The notes: generated by a model not told the origin, from the letters alone. 64,000 bases of DNA from Pseudoips prasinana (GCA_951640165.1 OX621234.1:9057001-9121000); one strand, 5' to 3'; positions 1 through 11,298 are shown, counted from the stretch's first letter. A program made the numbers and translations.

Positions 1-36
1 TTTAACGCGGGTTAACACCGCGGGGCACAGCTAGTT
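1..36 (-). repeat. Repeat K end fragment
   Basis: Reverse complement reads AGCTGTGCCCCGCGG then a GCGTTAAA stretch, the terminus of a dispersed family found again at 26890, 41045, 45330, 56348 and 57345. Cut by the window edge. Confidence 0.7.
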
Positions 37-1021
37 ATATTATAAATATAAACTAGAATATCATGATTAGCAAAATCTTCAATATCGCGAAAGTTCGCTA
101 TTGATGCTAAAACACACTTTCGCAATACTGCTACCAATTTTTAGTATGCCTATTCCATACAGTTATACTTCTGAGTGAGAACCAATCATTGACCACTGGG
201 GCATAAATGGCAAACGGATAATTTAAAAGACTTTGTGAAGTGATCCGCTATTAAATGATTATTATTCTATATCAAAAGAAGATCTTGGTGTTTATTAACT
301 CTATTACAAGACTAGGTGATCGGAAAAGAAGATATTTATGTCTCTAAATGACGTCATTTGTCCCAAACTGTACTTTCACTATACGCACATCAAGTTATAG
401 ATTGTATATTACTGTTACACTTCTGGATGACAACCAAACATTAGCTACTGGGGCACAAGGGGTAAAATCGATATTCTAAAAGGTTAACTGTCACTGTCAC
501 TTGTTAACCGTCTGAATTATGTCCTCATATCGGCTCACATTGTCATTTAGAATACATTTACATTAGTAAATGTATTCTAAATCTGTGAATTTGCATGTTA
601 AATTACTTCTAAATAATAAAGTCATACTGCCATCAGACTAGAACCTTACACAGAATGTTTACGTGCATGGGGTGAATGAATCTTTTTAACCTAATTGTAG
701 CTTTTAACCTCTTTTTAAATTTTGTGTGGTCCCTCAAATGAAGGCGCTTCTTGTGTTCTACACATAACCCTCACAACTTATTGGGGTCATTGATATGTTC
801 CAGTTAAGTTTAGTTCCAAAACTATCCGCACTATGGCGTGGCTCGAGTAAATCGAGTAACTTTGGTCTATAGCGTAGGTATAGATAGAAAAACATTAAGG
901 ACTGTAATTTATGGCATAGAAACTGAATACATTTTATAAATATAAAAATATGAACCTGAGGAATTAACAAAAGAAAATTACATAATAAGTTAAAATTGCA
1001 TAGAGCGCAAGTACAACCTTA
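37..1021. other. Upstream flank, no gene seen
   Basis: AT-rich DNA upstream of the nwk first exon. Two stretches, about 166-213 and 416-466, look like diverged direct copies of each other (both contain CACTTCTG/TACTTCTG-like text followed by CTGGGGCA). A perfect palindrome lies at 545-582. No convincing ORF. Confidence 0.5.
545..582. repeat. Perfect hairpin, 17-bp arms
   Basis: ATTTAGAATACATTTAC, loop ATTA, then the exact reverse complement. One of many short palindromes in the window. Confidence 0.9.
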
Positions 1022-1233
1022 AATTCTACGAAACGTAGAAACCACTACTCTACGTAGTAGTTTCTTCGTTTCGTAGAAACTACTACTCTACGTAGTAGTT
1101 TCTTCGTTTCGTAGAAACTACTACTCTACGTAGTAGTTTCTTCGTTTCGTAGAAACTAGTACTCTACGTAGTAGTTTCTTCGTTTCGTAGAAACTACTAC
1201 TCTACGTAGTAAATTCTACGTTTCGTAGAATTT
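1022..1233. repeat. Tandem array of 38-bp palindromic units
   Basis: The marker TCTACGTAGTAG recurs at 1049, 1087, 1125, 1163 and 1201, exactly every 38 bp. Each unit carries two inverted repeats, CTACTAC/GTAGTAG and TTCTACG/CGTAGAA-type, so the array can form repeated cruciforms. It begins and ends in an ATTCTACG...CGTAGAA hairpin, and lies about 350 bp upstream of the nwk start codon. Confidence 0.93.
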
Positions 1234-1379
1234 CATCATCAATCATTACGTAGCACTCTTGGCAATATGATCATGAAATTATTGTATACTATTCGGTATA
1301 TTTCATAGTTTTACAAAACAAACATATTATTTTAATATATATTTTTAGTGATGGGCGTTCATATAACCACAGTCAAAGC

Positions 1380-1584
1380 AGTATATTCTGTCAAGAGAAA
1401 AACCGGAGGGTGAGTTTATGGTTTGGTATAATTCAGAGGGTAACTGGGGCATGCGCGGCACAACGTCTCTGAGCGTTCGGACACGTATTGTCGCGTCAGA
1501 AGGCGGTGACGCGTTCTAGAGGCACATCGATCCCTAAACCTCGTGGTTTGTGGTCAGTCGCTTCTGAAGCGGCGGCGGTTCAAC
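1380..1584 (+). promoter_or_regulatory. Probable nwk promoter and 5' UTR
   Basis: Locally CpG- and GC-rich in an AT-rich landscape (GCATGCGCGG at 1450, several CGCG/ACGCG). TCAGTC at 1554-1559 fits the insect initiator consensus TCAKTY; if used, transcription would start at A1556 and leave a 29-nt leader before the ATG at 1585. No TATA box in the usual place. The initiator assignment is inference. Confidence 0.4.
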
Positions 1585-1605
1585 ATGCAGCCACCACCGC
1601 GCAAG
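1585..1605 (+). CDS. nwk: nervous wreck / FCHSD-like, coding exon 1
   Basis: ATG followed by codons for QPPPRK, then a consensus 5' splice site AAG|GTAAGT at 1605/1606. MQPPPRK is the conserved N-terminus of FCHSD2/Nervous wreck proteins (family knowledge). The exon is 21 nt and ends in phase 0, matching the phase of the exon at 63389. The product is a membrane-binding F-BAR protein with SH3 domains that links endocytic membranes to WASp/Arp2/3 actin assembly and, in flies, limits synaptic growth at the neuromuscular junction. Too short to be called by ORF length; the identification rests on the peptide, the splice site and the partner exon. Confidence 0.82.
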
Positions 1606-2640
1606 GTAAGTTCCACGCTTCACACCAACCCACGCCTAGACTCGCATCACATACAAAAATTACCAGTAAACTTGAATAAATAAATACCAACTTACTCGTC
1701 AACTTCGCCTCACTTTCGCGTGTTTCTCTACCAAATTATATAACTTCAATGTTATGTTTATATTTTAATCGCTAATCGGAGTCGTAATTATTGTTATGAT
1801 AAATTTGGAATAAATGAATGTGTGTTCATATAATGTGTGTTAAACTTATTGGATATAGAACAGTGTGCTAAGTCGATTTATAAGCCTAAGCGTTGGTTGA
1901 GGCGATTTATAAATCAATAAATTCTTATACTGAAGTAAACAGCCTCAGTTGTGGATATTATTTCTCCAGCTTTTTATTCATTTATATACGTGACAAAAAT
2001 AAACGATTTTAAACGTGAAATGGTGAATATAATAATAATGTGTATAGTACAGATCAAATGTTATTTCAGGCTCATAATAAGAGGTATATAGTACAGATCG
2101 CTACAACTCTTTATTCAATTAGATTATTTGTTTATATTTAAAAAAACAAGTAAATATTCACTAAAACCAACTCCCCGTTTTGTTTACGATTTAACTGTTG
2201 ACTTAGACGACCCTAAATTTAAATTAAATAATAATTAGTAAACGTTTAACTATTCATTATGAGTTTTAAAGAATAAAATCATATGTTATAACAATTTGTA
2301 TGAACACAGAAAAATTAGGGTTCCCGTATTAATTACGGTTCTACTAAAGTAGTCAATTTTATTGTGTCTGAAAGCGTAATAAAGCTTTGTAAGCATTTTG
2401 AGTAATGGGACCGTATATAGAGAAAATTATACCAGACTGTAAATTAATAGTACATGTTTACGACTGATCAACATCGCCTGGATGAAATTCGATGGAAAAC
2501 GCTTGAAGTCCAGACCACTGAAAAAAAATCCTATGTGATTCACGTTTGAGGTCTTTGAGATCATCAGAAAATCTGAAGCTTACAATGCCGGTGCACTATA
2601 CAGACTTCCTAGATAAGTTTTTACAGTACAAGCAATTTAA
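1606..2640. other. Unassigned intronic DNA
   Basis: AT-rich, no coding similarity or repeat structure recognised. Confidence 0.5.
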
Positions 2641-2730
2641 CTGTGGAATGCACTACCAGTGCCAATACGACGTGCTCAAAATAGAACACCTTTTAAAAAT
2701 ATGATGAAAAACCACAATTTAAGTAACTAG
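2641..2730 (+). pseudogene. LINE C-terminal fragment
   Basis: Reads LWNALPVPIRRAQ...TPFK and ends at TAG, the usual C-terminal 'LWN.LP..IR....-FK' signature of CR1/Jockey-type reverse transcriptase ORFs. A stop lies just upstream (in TTTTTACAG...CAATTTAA), so it is a dead 5'-truncated copy. Confidence 0.6.
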
Positions 2731-2789
2731 CTACTACTTGACTAGTTACTATAGTCCTGCTACATGACAATTTATTTAATTTCCGTTCC

Positions 2790-3031
2790 TATCTATATAT
2801 ATAAAAATCAATGCCACTTTTCGTTGTAATGTTATAACTCAACAACGCCTTTACCGAATTGGCAAATTTTGGTCTTGAATTATTCGTGGAAGTTCAGGGA
2901 AGGTTTGTATGTACGAGAAAATTTTAAAAAGTCTTGAAAAAGTGTAAAATCAACATCTTTCTATACTCCCATATACAAACAATTTGTACTAATACTTAAA
3001 AGCGTAGCGAAGCACGTACCGGGACGCTAGT
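2790..3031 (+). repeat. Dispersed repeat ending GACGCTAG
   Basis: Starts TATATATATAAAAATCAATG and ends GCACGTACCGGGACGCTAG, a structure common in arthropod retroposon tails. Family not assigned. Confidence 0.45.
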
Positions 3032-3189
3032 TTTAATATAAATTTATGTATTTATTTATGGACATAAAATGTATTGTGAAATATTTATTAGTTTATTATA
3101 TACGTTAATCGATGTAGTATATATATTAATAGGTTAGAACACTACACTCTGTAGAACTGACGATGGTACACTATTAGCTGTCAGTCATT

Positions 3190-3339
3190 TTTAATTTATG
3201 CTAGTCCATCCTACGGTTGTCTGGAAGAAATCGCTATTATGCGATAAGACTGCCAATTGTACATTATTTTAAATATAAAGTTTTTTTCTGTAAACTGGTT
3301 TTATATTTTGTGCAATAAAGTATATCTATCTATCTAAAA
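3190..3339 (+). repeat. LINE 3' UTR fragment
   Basis: Contains CTGGAAGAAATCGC, GCGATAAGACTGCC, TTGTACA, an AATAAA signal and a (TATC)n tail. The same series recurs at 3785, 29790, 29925, 57213 and inverted at 27067. Confidence 0.6.
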
Positions 3340-3359
3340 CTGTGGGAGGTCTTCTCTCT

Positions 3360-3448
3360 AAAACCACTTTGGCGGTCACTCATCTATGGACTGACCGCGA
3401 CCCTAGGTGCTTAACCTCGCCAAACACTTTCGGACCGGTGAGAGCAAT
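3360..3448 (-). mobile_element. 5S-rRNA-headed SINE, head only
   Basis: Minus strand gives the 5S-like head: CTCACCGG, GCGAGGTTAAGC, TCAGTCCATAGATG, then GACCGCC/AGTGG-like sequence. Only the 5S part remains. Same family at 4474, 38321, 39209 and 43431. Confidence 0.75.
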
Positions 3449-3499
3449 CAATTTTCATTTACAATGCATAATAAAATATGTTGAATTAATATAATTATT

Positions 3500-3600
3500 C
3501 TTATTTTATACATATATTATATATATATATATATATATATGGCATAAAATATATAAGATGTATTTTATGCCATATATTTTATAGATTAATTATTTTTGAA
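3500..3600. repeat. AT microsatellite with hairpin
   Basis: An (AT)n run leads into arms at 3535-3551 (ATATATGGCATAAAATA) and 3561-3577, exact reverse complements separated by 9 nt. Confidence 0.8.
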
Positions 3601-3784
3601 TAATATATGTAAAAACTATTCTAAGTAAAAGTAATATTTAAGAGAATAACATTTATTATAATACTCGTATCGGATTGAATTGATGGATAATGTTAAAAAA
3701 TATATTAACAAATTAAAGGCTTTTAATTTTATTATTAATATCATTATGGACACTGCTAAATGCTATACTTATGTACACTGACAA

Positions 3785-3937
3785 CTACCCTATCTCTGTT
3801 ACTCCATACTCCAATCCCTGCCTAGGTTGCCTGGAAGAGATCACATTTAGTGATAAGGTCGCCAATTGTACAATTTTTAAATGTATGTTATTGTATTCGT
3901 GTATCCTGTAATGTTTTGGTGTACAATAAAGAGTTAA
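3785..3937 (+). repeat. LINE 3' UTR fragment
   Basis: GGAAGAGATCAC, GTGATAAGGTCGCC, TTGTACA, GTGTACAATAAAGAG: another copy of the tail described at 3190. Confidence 0.65.
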
Positions 3938-4130
3938 GTATCTTATTAAAAATGTGCTGTGCGCTTTCGTATAAAAAGCTTGCAAATTTTAGGTTGTTTA
4001 TAGATGCCACTGACCCTTCACGAAATATCTGATGGTTAAGATATATAGACGTGAAAAAAAATGTCGATTTTATTACATCTGCAAGATAAATAACTTTATA
4101 GACCTAAATATCATAGTTGTTATTGTTGAC

Positions 4131-4769
4131 TGCCTCATTGGTCTGGCGGTGGCGTGTTCAACCGCAGATAATGAGGTCCTGGGTTCATATCCCGGGTCGG
4201 GCCAAAAAGTGATTTTGGGATTTTTCCGTAAAAAGAAATTTCTCAGTATCAGCCCGAAGTCTAGAAGTTGGTGGTATTACACCCCCGTGCCTCGGAGAGC
4301 ACGTAAAGCCGTCGGTCCTGTACCTGAACTCTTCCCGGTCGTGTCGCTAGGCATCCCATCGGATCATGAGAGTGATGGAATAGAAAGTGCCCCTGTGTTT
4401 GCGCACACACTTGTGCTCTATAATATGTCCTGCGCAATTGGCTAGTCTCCATTAATACTAGCTGCCGCATTATGGAGGCGCTCATAGCTAGATGCTCTCA
4501 CCGGTCTGTAAGCGATCGGCGAGGTTAAGCAACTACGCTCGCGGTCAGTCCATAGATGGGTGACCGCCAAAGTGGTTTAATTTCTGAGCGTCTCCGTGCT
4601 TCGGAGGGCACGTTAAGCTGTCGGTCCCGGTTGTAGTCATTAGACAACAGTCGTTAAGCCATGTCAGAGGCCTACTGGGCGGCTTGAGCAACTCTGACAC
4701 TAGGGTTACCACTGCCCATACGATAGCAAGCAAGCAAGCCGCCGTGGCCGAAATTCGGTCGGGAGGACA
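4131..4769 (+). mobile_element. SINE A, full, interrupted by a 5S SINE
   Basis: A tRNA-related head (A box TGGTCTGGCGG near 4140, B box GGTTCATATCCC near 4173) is followed by a body containing CTCAGTATCAGCCCGAAG, CTCGGAGAGCACGTAAAGC and GTCTCCATTAATAC. At about 4473 a 5S SINE is inserted; the SINE A tail GCCGTGGCCGAAATTCGG resumes at about 4739-4769. That tail matches the 3' end of the LINE at 20825. Other copies: 39085, 49231, 63713. Confidence 0.75.
4474..4738 (+). mobile_element. 5S-rRNA-headed SINE, most complete copy
   Basis: Head matches 5S rRNA internal control regions: GAGGTTAAGCAAC at 4521-4533 (5S A box) and AGATGGGTGACCGCC at 4554-4568 (C box). The body contains TTCGGAGGGCACGTTAAGC, GGCGGCTTGAGCAACTCTG and TTACCACTGCCCATAC, and the 3' end is a (GCAA)n tail. 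This is the SINE3-type architecture (5S-derived promoter plus unrelated body). Nested in SINE A; imperfect GCCGC..TGG text flanks it on both sides, a possible target duplication. Confidence 0.85.
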
Positions 4770-4782
4770 TCAGTTGTTATTC

Positions 4783-4865
4783 TGGTTAAATTTCGGCAAT
4801 GGCAGCCAGTCTACATGGTGCTGCACCGGTCTTATAGTGCAGAAGTGTTTGCACTTTCTACTTCC
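4783..4865 (-). mobile_element. SINE A 3' fragment, diverged
   Basis: Sequence AAATTTCGGCAATGGCAGCC, then ATAGTGCAGAAGTGTTTGC parallels the minus-strand SINE A copy at 49242 onward. 5' part missing. Confidence 0.45.
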
Positions 4866-4974
4866 TCACGGCAAACTGGCAATTGGTCAGGTGTACCTGT
4901 ACACAGGTTCGATGGATTTACGTACTTTAGAGGTCCGACCTTGTAACACCGCTAACTTCAGATTCCGGAATTAT

Positions 4975-5360
4975 ATTGACAACTTTTTGATGTGTAACAC
5001 CTATAGCCCCACGTAAAAAAAGATTTCTGGGGGAGTCACGCGTCGCCACGTTTATTTTTTTTTTTTTTTTGATGTGAAGCAAAACATTCGACAGTGCGAT
5101 TATTAATCGTAATATTTTATTATATCATTATGACATATTTAGTTCATATCAAAATATGTTCTTTTCTGCATATTAATTTTAAAAAATAATGTCGATGTTT
5201 CACACCTGCCAGGCGTCCCGTGACGGCTCAAATTTTGTTTCACCAATACCAAATTTTAGCCCGATATAAGATTTGAACCTCGTACCTCGTATTAACCGTA
5301 ACGTAACGCGTAGTAGTGCGGGTGAACACGCTACCACTAGGCCATCAAGGAAGTCACGAC
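4975..5360 (-). mobile_element. SINE D, tRNA-headed
   Basis: On the minus strand the head has A box TGGCCTAGTGGTAGCGTG (5325-5345 region) and B box GGTTCAAATC (about 5270), then CGGGACGCCTGGCAGGTG, an A-rich run (complement of poly-T at 5055-5070) and ACATCAAAAAGTTGTC. The body matches the + strand copy at 50595-50990. Confidence 0.6.
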
Positions 5361-5489
5361 TGTCAGAAGCCATGAATTGTACCTGAAAAAAAAATGCAAA
5401 TTCAGTTTTATTCGCAACTAACACTGGTTACAACATTTTTTATTATTAATTTTTACTGATATTGACGAATTTTGTGTCCGAGCTGAGAT

Positions 5490-5720
5490 AATAAATATTT
5501 ATGGTCGGGCCTTGAACCCGGAAGGGCGCGAATCTGATTTAGGTACCGAACAATATTTGTATCAAAATAAATATTCAATTCCTGACCTGGTTGGTTGAGG
5601 GACAAAATTCGGAGCCTTGGAGAGCACATTAATCTGTCACTCCGAGTTCTGATGGGATATCTATGACAAGACAGTTTCAGTATCTTACGGGTTTTTGGTA
5701 ATTCTGGTAGCTGGCCACGG
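5490..5720. repeat. Decayed SINE fragments
   Basis: Minus-strand B-box-like CCGGGTTCAAGGCC near 5500-5520, and + strand GAGCCTTGGAGAGCACATTA near 5610 resembling the SINE A body. Too worn to delimit. Confidence 0.35.
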
Positions 5721-7199
5721 GGTCTAAATTGAGAGGCGATTTTAACAAAAATTGGATTTTGTTTTCCCATTATTATATAAAGTTCTTCCTTGTGATTACA
5801 AGAAAGAATTTTACTTAATTATAAACAAACCATTAAAATATTTTTTATCTTTTCTACTAAATTACAATTTCATTTACTAAATTACAGTTTTGTTTCTGTA
5901 TATTAATACTCCTTTTTGTATTATGTTGATAAACTCTTGTGCCGTTGATATATCAAATAAAACAAACAAACGTTAAGTATCGGGGGTTTATTTACTTTAA
6001 TAACAACTTAGAGGCTTTCGTCTTAAAGTTCCATTCCTCTGTGGATATGATTGATTATAAAAATATTATAAAAATTCTATTGTTACAATCTGTACTCTAA
6101 ATAATGGTTTTATGGTACAAATTTGAATGAAACCTTATAGAAGTATGTGGTTTTAACAACAAGTACAAATGTGTTATATCATTTACATCTCCTAGCATAA
6201 AAATTGAGCTTTCTTGATCTTTTGATCGTTAGATTTTCACCTTTAAAGTTTCTACATATGCATATCAAGTCCATATTTCTTTCCTTTTCCTGTTTATAAT
6301 GGAGCCAATCCTTAGTCTAATTTAATGAAACTAGCTAAACCGAGTCACACCACTCCCATCTAATTTCGAAACTCAAATGAACCCAGCAACTAAGATGGTT
6401 AGACCATATACGGTTATGACATCATAAACCACTAATAACAAGACCACATTAAAATTCACACACATTGTAATGTGGTCTGTGAACGATTTTCCATGTTTAA
6501 AGATCCCGTCTCAGATAGATATATTATTTTATTTCTATTGTAATATTTACGTAAATATTGTATAACGTAATTATTTATATATATTATTACTTACTTTATA
6601 TAATAATAATGAAAATACTATATGTAATAAAATATATAATATATATTTATTTACTTGAAAATTTATCATTCTCCATTAATTATATCACATTTATTAAAAA
6701 GTCGCGTTTATCGTTGTAATTGTTTTAGATTTTTTTTTATAAATATCGGGACATAGAAAAAGTTTCTCTAAGTATGTGCCAAAGAACTCTTACTTTTCAA
6801 ATATTGACGCTGTGATCAAAATAAAAATTTTCTTGCAAAAATTTTCAATTTTCTGTAATGAAGCGTATCGATCTTTGTTATTTATCTGTTGCAGTTTACA
6901 TAGAAGGAGTGAAAATAGAATAACTTAATATCTTCTAAACCATTACCATATTAAAGCCTTAGACTTCTCGTACCGTAAACATTTCTCACTAAAGCTGATT
7001 TTGAATTCTCGAATGATCAGATAGAACATCATGAAGCTACCAGGTTAAGTAACGAAATTGCGCAAGAGGTAAATAAAGTTCACTTTGAACAGAAATTTTT
7101 CAGTTCACCTTAATTGTTAAAAAGTGAATACCATATTTAAGAGCATGTAAAAAACTTACTTAAAGAAGGTGCGCGCTGAATTCATCAGTTTATGTCATA
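5721..7199. other. Unassigned AT-rich intron DNA
   Basis: Very AT-rich (especially 6500-6700). A possible retroposon tail with AATAAAACAAACAAACG near 5955. No ORF or repeat structure supported. Confidence 0.5.
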
Positions 7200-7840
7200 T
7201 CATATTTCATTTTGTTTATATTAAGCCGCTTGCTGCAGGTTTGCTGCCTAGGAAACCCATGAGTTAAACTCGTATTTGCAATTGTTAGTATGCCTTGCCA
7301 TCTTGTTACATCGACCTCATCATTGCTAACCTTTTGTTGCAAAGTTCTGAAACTTAGCTAGAATCTTCCATTTTTTCGTGACGTTATTCCCTTAATCTCA
7401 TATGGTTGATTAGGTGGCAAAAGTAAATATTTATACAATGCATTAGCGGTCAAAGCAAGCAACGGATGAGCATTTCTGTTTCTTCTGATTCTTGGCAGAA
7501 TCTGTAAATTGTGTTATCAGCCATCTTCAGTGTGAACATGTGCTTATATAATTTGCAATTTTTGGTAAGAACCCGAATTGCACATGTTTTGTAGTGTTTG
7601 AAGTCTTATAGTTATTTACGATACGATACGGTATTTACGATATTTTTTTGTTGTAACCCCAGATCACAGCTTTTAATAAAGCTCTGAGTGAGGATTCCTA
7701 CATTTCTATGGCTGCTTTAGGATTGGGTGTTGAGGATTGAGTAAGCTTGCAGTAGGGTTGTCGGCACCATTTCGAGTTAGTTCACCAATATTTTTATGTC
7801 CTAGTACCCATCTGAGTGAAACTCTATAGGACCTTCCTAG
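7200..7840 (-). pseudogene. LINE fragment with RNase H and C-terminal CCHC region
   Basis: The minus strand reads, in broken frames, a ribonuclease H motif (WVLGHKNIGEL...NGAD, near 7810-7750) followed by LTKNCKLYKHMFTLKMADN and CRFCQESEETEM (about 7590-7490), the zinc-knuckle-like tail of I/R1-type LINE ORF2 proteins. Stops and frameshifts interrupt it. Clade by motif only. Confidence 0.6.
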
Positions 7841-8099
7841 GGGTTCATTGAGTAATAGGGCAGCTTTTCAGTTTCTTTTGGAAGTTAGTTACATTAGGCT
7901 AAACTGGGAGCCCACCCCAATAAAAATGGAAAAAGGAAATAAGAAAAGCAACAAGAGGACTATAGCACTAAACTTTAACTCTAATCACCTCTCTCAGCCA
8001 CTTTCAGCCACTGCCTATCGGTTAAACGCTGAAAATTGCTCAATACTCAATAGATTCAACATAATTATATACAATAATTATTAAAGTAACTAAATACAC

Positions 8100-8165
8100 T
8101 CTCGGGCAGTGGGATTCGAGCCCACTACCTCCCAGGCACTAGTGCCTGACAGCTCAGACTCAGAG
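8100..8165 (-). repeat. tRNA-like fragment
   Basis: The minus strand shows GGCTCGAATCCCACTGCCC, B-box-like, preceded by a stem CAGGCACTAGTGCCTG. Probably a worn SINE head, not a working tRNA gene. Confidence 0.35.
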
Positions 8166-8220
8166 GGCTTATGAACTGAAACAATACTTTTATGCGACAT
8201 ATTCGTAAGAGTTTTTATTT

Positions 8221-8476
8221 ACGGTCACCGTAGCCTAGTTGGTAGTGCTCCTGCCTACGAAGCTGGTGGTCCTGGGTTCGAATACCGGTAAGTGCAAATA
8301 TTTGCGTGATGAGCACGAATATTTGTTTCTGAGTCATGGATGTTTTCTATGTATATATGTATTTATCTATCTATATAAGTATGTATATCGTCACCTGGTA
8401 CCCATAGTACAAGCTTTGCTTAGTTTGGGGCTAGGATAATCTGTGTGACATTGTCCAAGATATTGTCCAAGATATT
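8221..8476 (+). mobile_element. SINE E1
   Basis: tRNA-like head with A box TAGCCTAGTTGGTAG and B box GGTTCGAATAC; body GTGATGAGCACGAATATTTG, CTATATAAGTATGTATA, then the shared tail AGTACAAGCTTTGCTTAG, GGGGCTAGGATAATC and a short repeat of TTGTCCAAGATATT. Confidence 0.85.
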
Positions 8477-9739
8477 ATAAATATCGATTAAAATTTAAAA
8501 CAATTTAAGGATGCTGATTATTATGTATAGCCTTATTTTAATTGCGCATATTTCATACGCATGAAACTTACTTCCTACAAAATCGTCTTTTAGCGATTAA
8601 ATACGAGAATAACCACCCATTACAAAAGAGAGGGGAAAATGAACTGAATTATAAAACTTTACCCTAAATTGTTCACAATGTATCTAAAATTAGAATACCC
8701 ATAACTCTTTGAGTACACTTTTATAAAATGTTGTTACCTTCTAATCCTTTTGTTGTTTTGTTCCCCTTGTAGCCTTATGAAGCCTTACATTAATCGGCCG
8801 GGATTATGGTTTGTTCTATAAATGGTTAAATAAACTGGAAATAAGATTTCATCTCAATTAACCCTTGATATTATTTTTCATTTCTTAGAAGTAAGGGTGG
8901 GTTGTGTATGAGAGTTTTTATTTTTACGTTACTCACTTTATTTCTTAACCTTTTTCTTTACGAAAGGTCGTCTAGCGAATAATCGTGTGCCTATGTATTG
9001 GTCATTAATTATTATTCGCCTATCAGGTGACTCGTCATTAGTGGTGGAGTATTTCAACCAACCTATAAATTATATGTAACTGGTAGTTATTAAATACGTG
9101 TTTCACTTCGTAGACTATAACTATCATTTACGTATGTACATTATAAGGATAATATTAAACGGTTCTACGTGAATTTCAATTCAATCCAGTTATTATAAAC
9201 CATTACCAGTTTGAACAAGGCAGTGTAGTGGCTTTATACTGCTACGCCAGTGCATGTATACATAATTATGTATGTACATTGTTCGCTACGGGATTTCGCG
9301 CTGCTACGCAGCTACGAGTACCTGTTACGGAGCCGCGTAGAAATATTGCCGTTTTTGTGGGGTTCTGCTTTACTTGGGCTACTGTCACCAGTAATGAAAA
9401 ATGTTAACGCAGAGTGTCACAAACAACAAATTCTATTTGTTTTCTGACTACTTGTAATGGTTGCTTGTATGGCATGAATTAGGGACAAAAATATTATTTC
9501 AGTTAGAATCCTTTAATAACATATTAAAGTACTGCATCATGTTTCCTTAACATGTTTTGGGTTCGAATCGCACTCCAAGTAGGTGAATTTTGATACATTT
9601 TTGAGTAAAAATTTACGGAAACGGAAACGGAAGTAGAGAGGGACATATAAGTAAGTCAATGAAGATATAATAAGAGAGAGCGAGATTTCGTATGGGAATA
9701 TTGTAATATTTGTTTTTGTGTTTGTTGAATAAGCGATCC
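8477..9739. other. Unassigned intron DNA
   Basis: AT-rich; a more GC-rich patch at about 9290-9370 with repeated GCTACG text. No gene recognised. Confidence 0.45.
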
Positions 9740-10000
9740 CCGTCTATGAAGACTCTCGACACCAAACAAGTATACGGACCACCTGACGTTAAGTGGTCAC
9801 CGTAACCTATGCTTTTTTCGACACCAAACAAGTATACACACCGTCTAATGTTAATTGGTTACCGTAGCCTATGGACGCTCTCGACACCAAACTGGAATAC
9901 GGACCACCTAATGTTAAGCGGTCACCGTAGCCTATGGACGTTCTCGACACCAAACAAGTATACGGCCCACCTGATCTTAAGCTGCCACCGTAGCGTGGGG
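9740..10000. repeat. 62-63-bp minisatellite, about 4 units
   Basis: GACACCAAAC occurs at 9758, 9820, 9883 and 9946. Each unit carries GTATACGGACCACCT and GGTCACCGTAGCCTATGGAC variants. Reading frames through it are by-products of the unit structure. Confidence 0.9.
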
Positions 10001-10877
10001 TTTACTTCAGGACGAAAGTCTACACTCGTTTCTCTTTTGACATTCTTTTTGATTTTCTTTGTCATTCAATTGCCATTTCTCATTTGACCGAATACATGAA
10101 ATGATTTTTGTGTTGCATGAGTTGATAGTGTTTTTAAACAATATAGTTATTGGTATGTTCTAGATCAGAATTATTCTAGATTCTATTTCGATATGACCTT
10201 GACTTTGAAACCTCTCTCTCGCTAAAATTAACTTAGGTTCTATTTGCAGGTATTCATGGAACGATTCGATACTCTTTAATGGAACCAAATTGAGATAGGT
10301 ACGTCTGGATGCTTCGTGCTCGAGTGATTTCACAAATATATTTTCTATTACTAGCTTTTGCTATATGACTCGGCTTAAATACTACACATAGGTATGTGTA
10401 TTATTTAAAGCCTCAATTTATCCTGTGTGTTACTTACATATTGGGAATTCAGAAAAAAATGTCTACTTTTATCTTTCCTGGATTTGGGTTGGTGGCGAGA
10501 ATTCAGTCAGTGAGTGGCTCAAAAATATATTATGTACTTTTTTATATAATACATGATTTTATCGAAATGCCATTTTGATTTTGTGTTATATATTGACATA
10601 AGTTTATTTAATATAATAGACCAATCCTTAATGTTTATACTTAATGTTACTTAATCTTTAAATACTTGAGAGACTGGCATAAGTATAATTGTAAGTGATT
10701 TTTATTTAAGCATTTTTAAAAACATCTGTTTAGTCATCTCTAAATTTAATTTACTATATTACTAATAATAATATTGAATTCGTACCTTAATATAGACAGA
10801 ACTATCCAGACAATATGTAGTAACATATAGCTAAAACTATAAATTTCGATAATCATACCTAAACAATCTCTTTGACA
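10001..10877. other. Unassigned intron DNA
   Basis: AT-rich with no recognised structure. Confidence 0.5.
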
Positions 10878-11035
10878 ATAATAATAATATCCTGGGACAT
10901 TATTTACAAGCAGAGCTTGTACCATGGAAACCAGTATACTACATAATACTTCTTTTCTTTTGTAAATACATACTTATATAGAATTACACCCAGACTCAGG
11001 ACACACAGACATGTTCATACACACAAATAACTTAA
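10878..11035 (-). mobile_element. SINE E2, 3' half
   Basis: Inverted E2 tail: ATCCTGGGACATTATTTAC, AGCAGAGCTTGTACCATGG, then complement of GTCTGGGTGTAATT and CATGAACATGTCTG. The tRNA head is absent. Confidence 0.75.
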
Positions 11036-11147
11036 TACAAGCTAGCTAAATGTCATTGCTATCATAAAATAAACTTTATAAATGTTTTCATGCAATCCGT
11101 GTACCTAAATATCTATGTAGTTAACTATAAATAATTATATATATACG

Positions 11148-11298
11148 AAACAGACCGCACGGACGGACTAATTCAAAATATTTTGTTGCTTTAATTACTG
11201 TTTTTAAACTGTTTATGTAATACATTGTGAGCTTGACAAGTACAAGTGTATGTAAATATCCAAGTGCCGAATAAATTTCATTATTTCATTTCATTATA
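11148..11298 (+). repeat. Repeat I, LINE-like 3' end
   Basis: ACCGCACGGACGGACTAATT, then AGCTTGACAAGTACAAGTG, AATAAA and an (ATTTC)n tail. Near-identical at 38928; inverted copies at 21660 and 45479. Polyadenylation signal plus pentanucleotide tail suggests a LINE 3' end. Confidence 0.75.

Noticed and set aside
1022..1233. CRISPR-like array
   Set aside because: Units are contiguous with no variable spacers, in an animal genome.
1488..1679. 63-codon ORF across the nwk first exon
   Set aside because: It is in a different frame from the supported exon (1585-1605) and continues through a consensus splice donor; a shadow.
4032..4445. 137-codon ORF
   Set aside because: Runs through the tRNA head and body of SINE A; no protein-like features.
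4474..4570. Possible 5S rRNA gene
   Set aside because: Only the internal promoter part resembles 5S and it continues into a SINE body; no terminator at the right place.
9809..10087. 92-codon ORF with repeats
   Set aside because: Translation of the 62-63-bp minisatellite.
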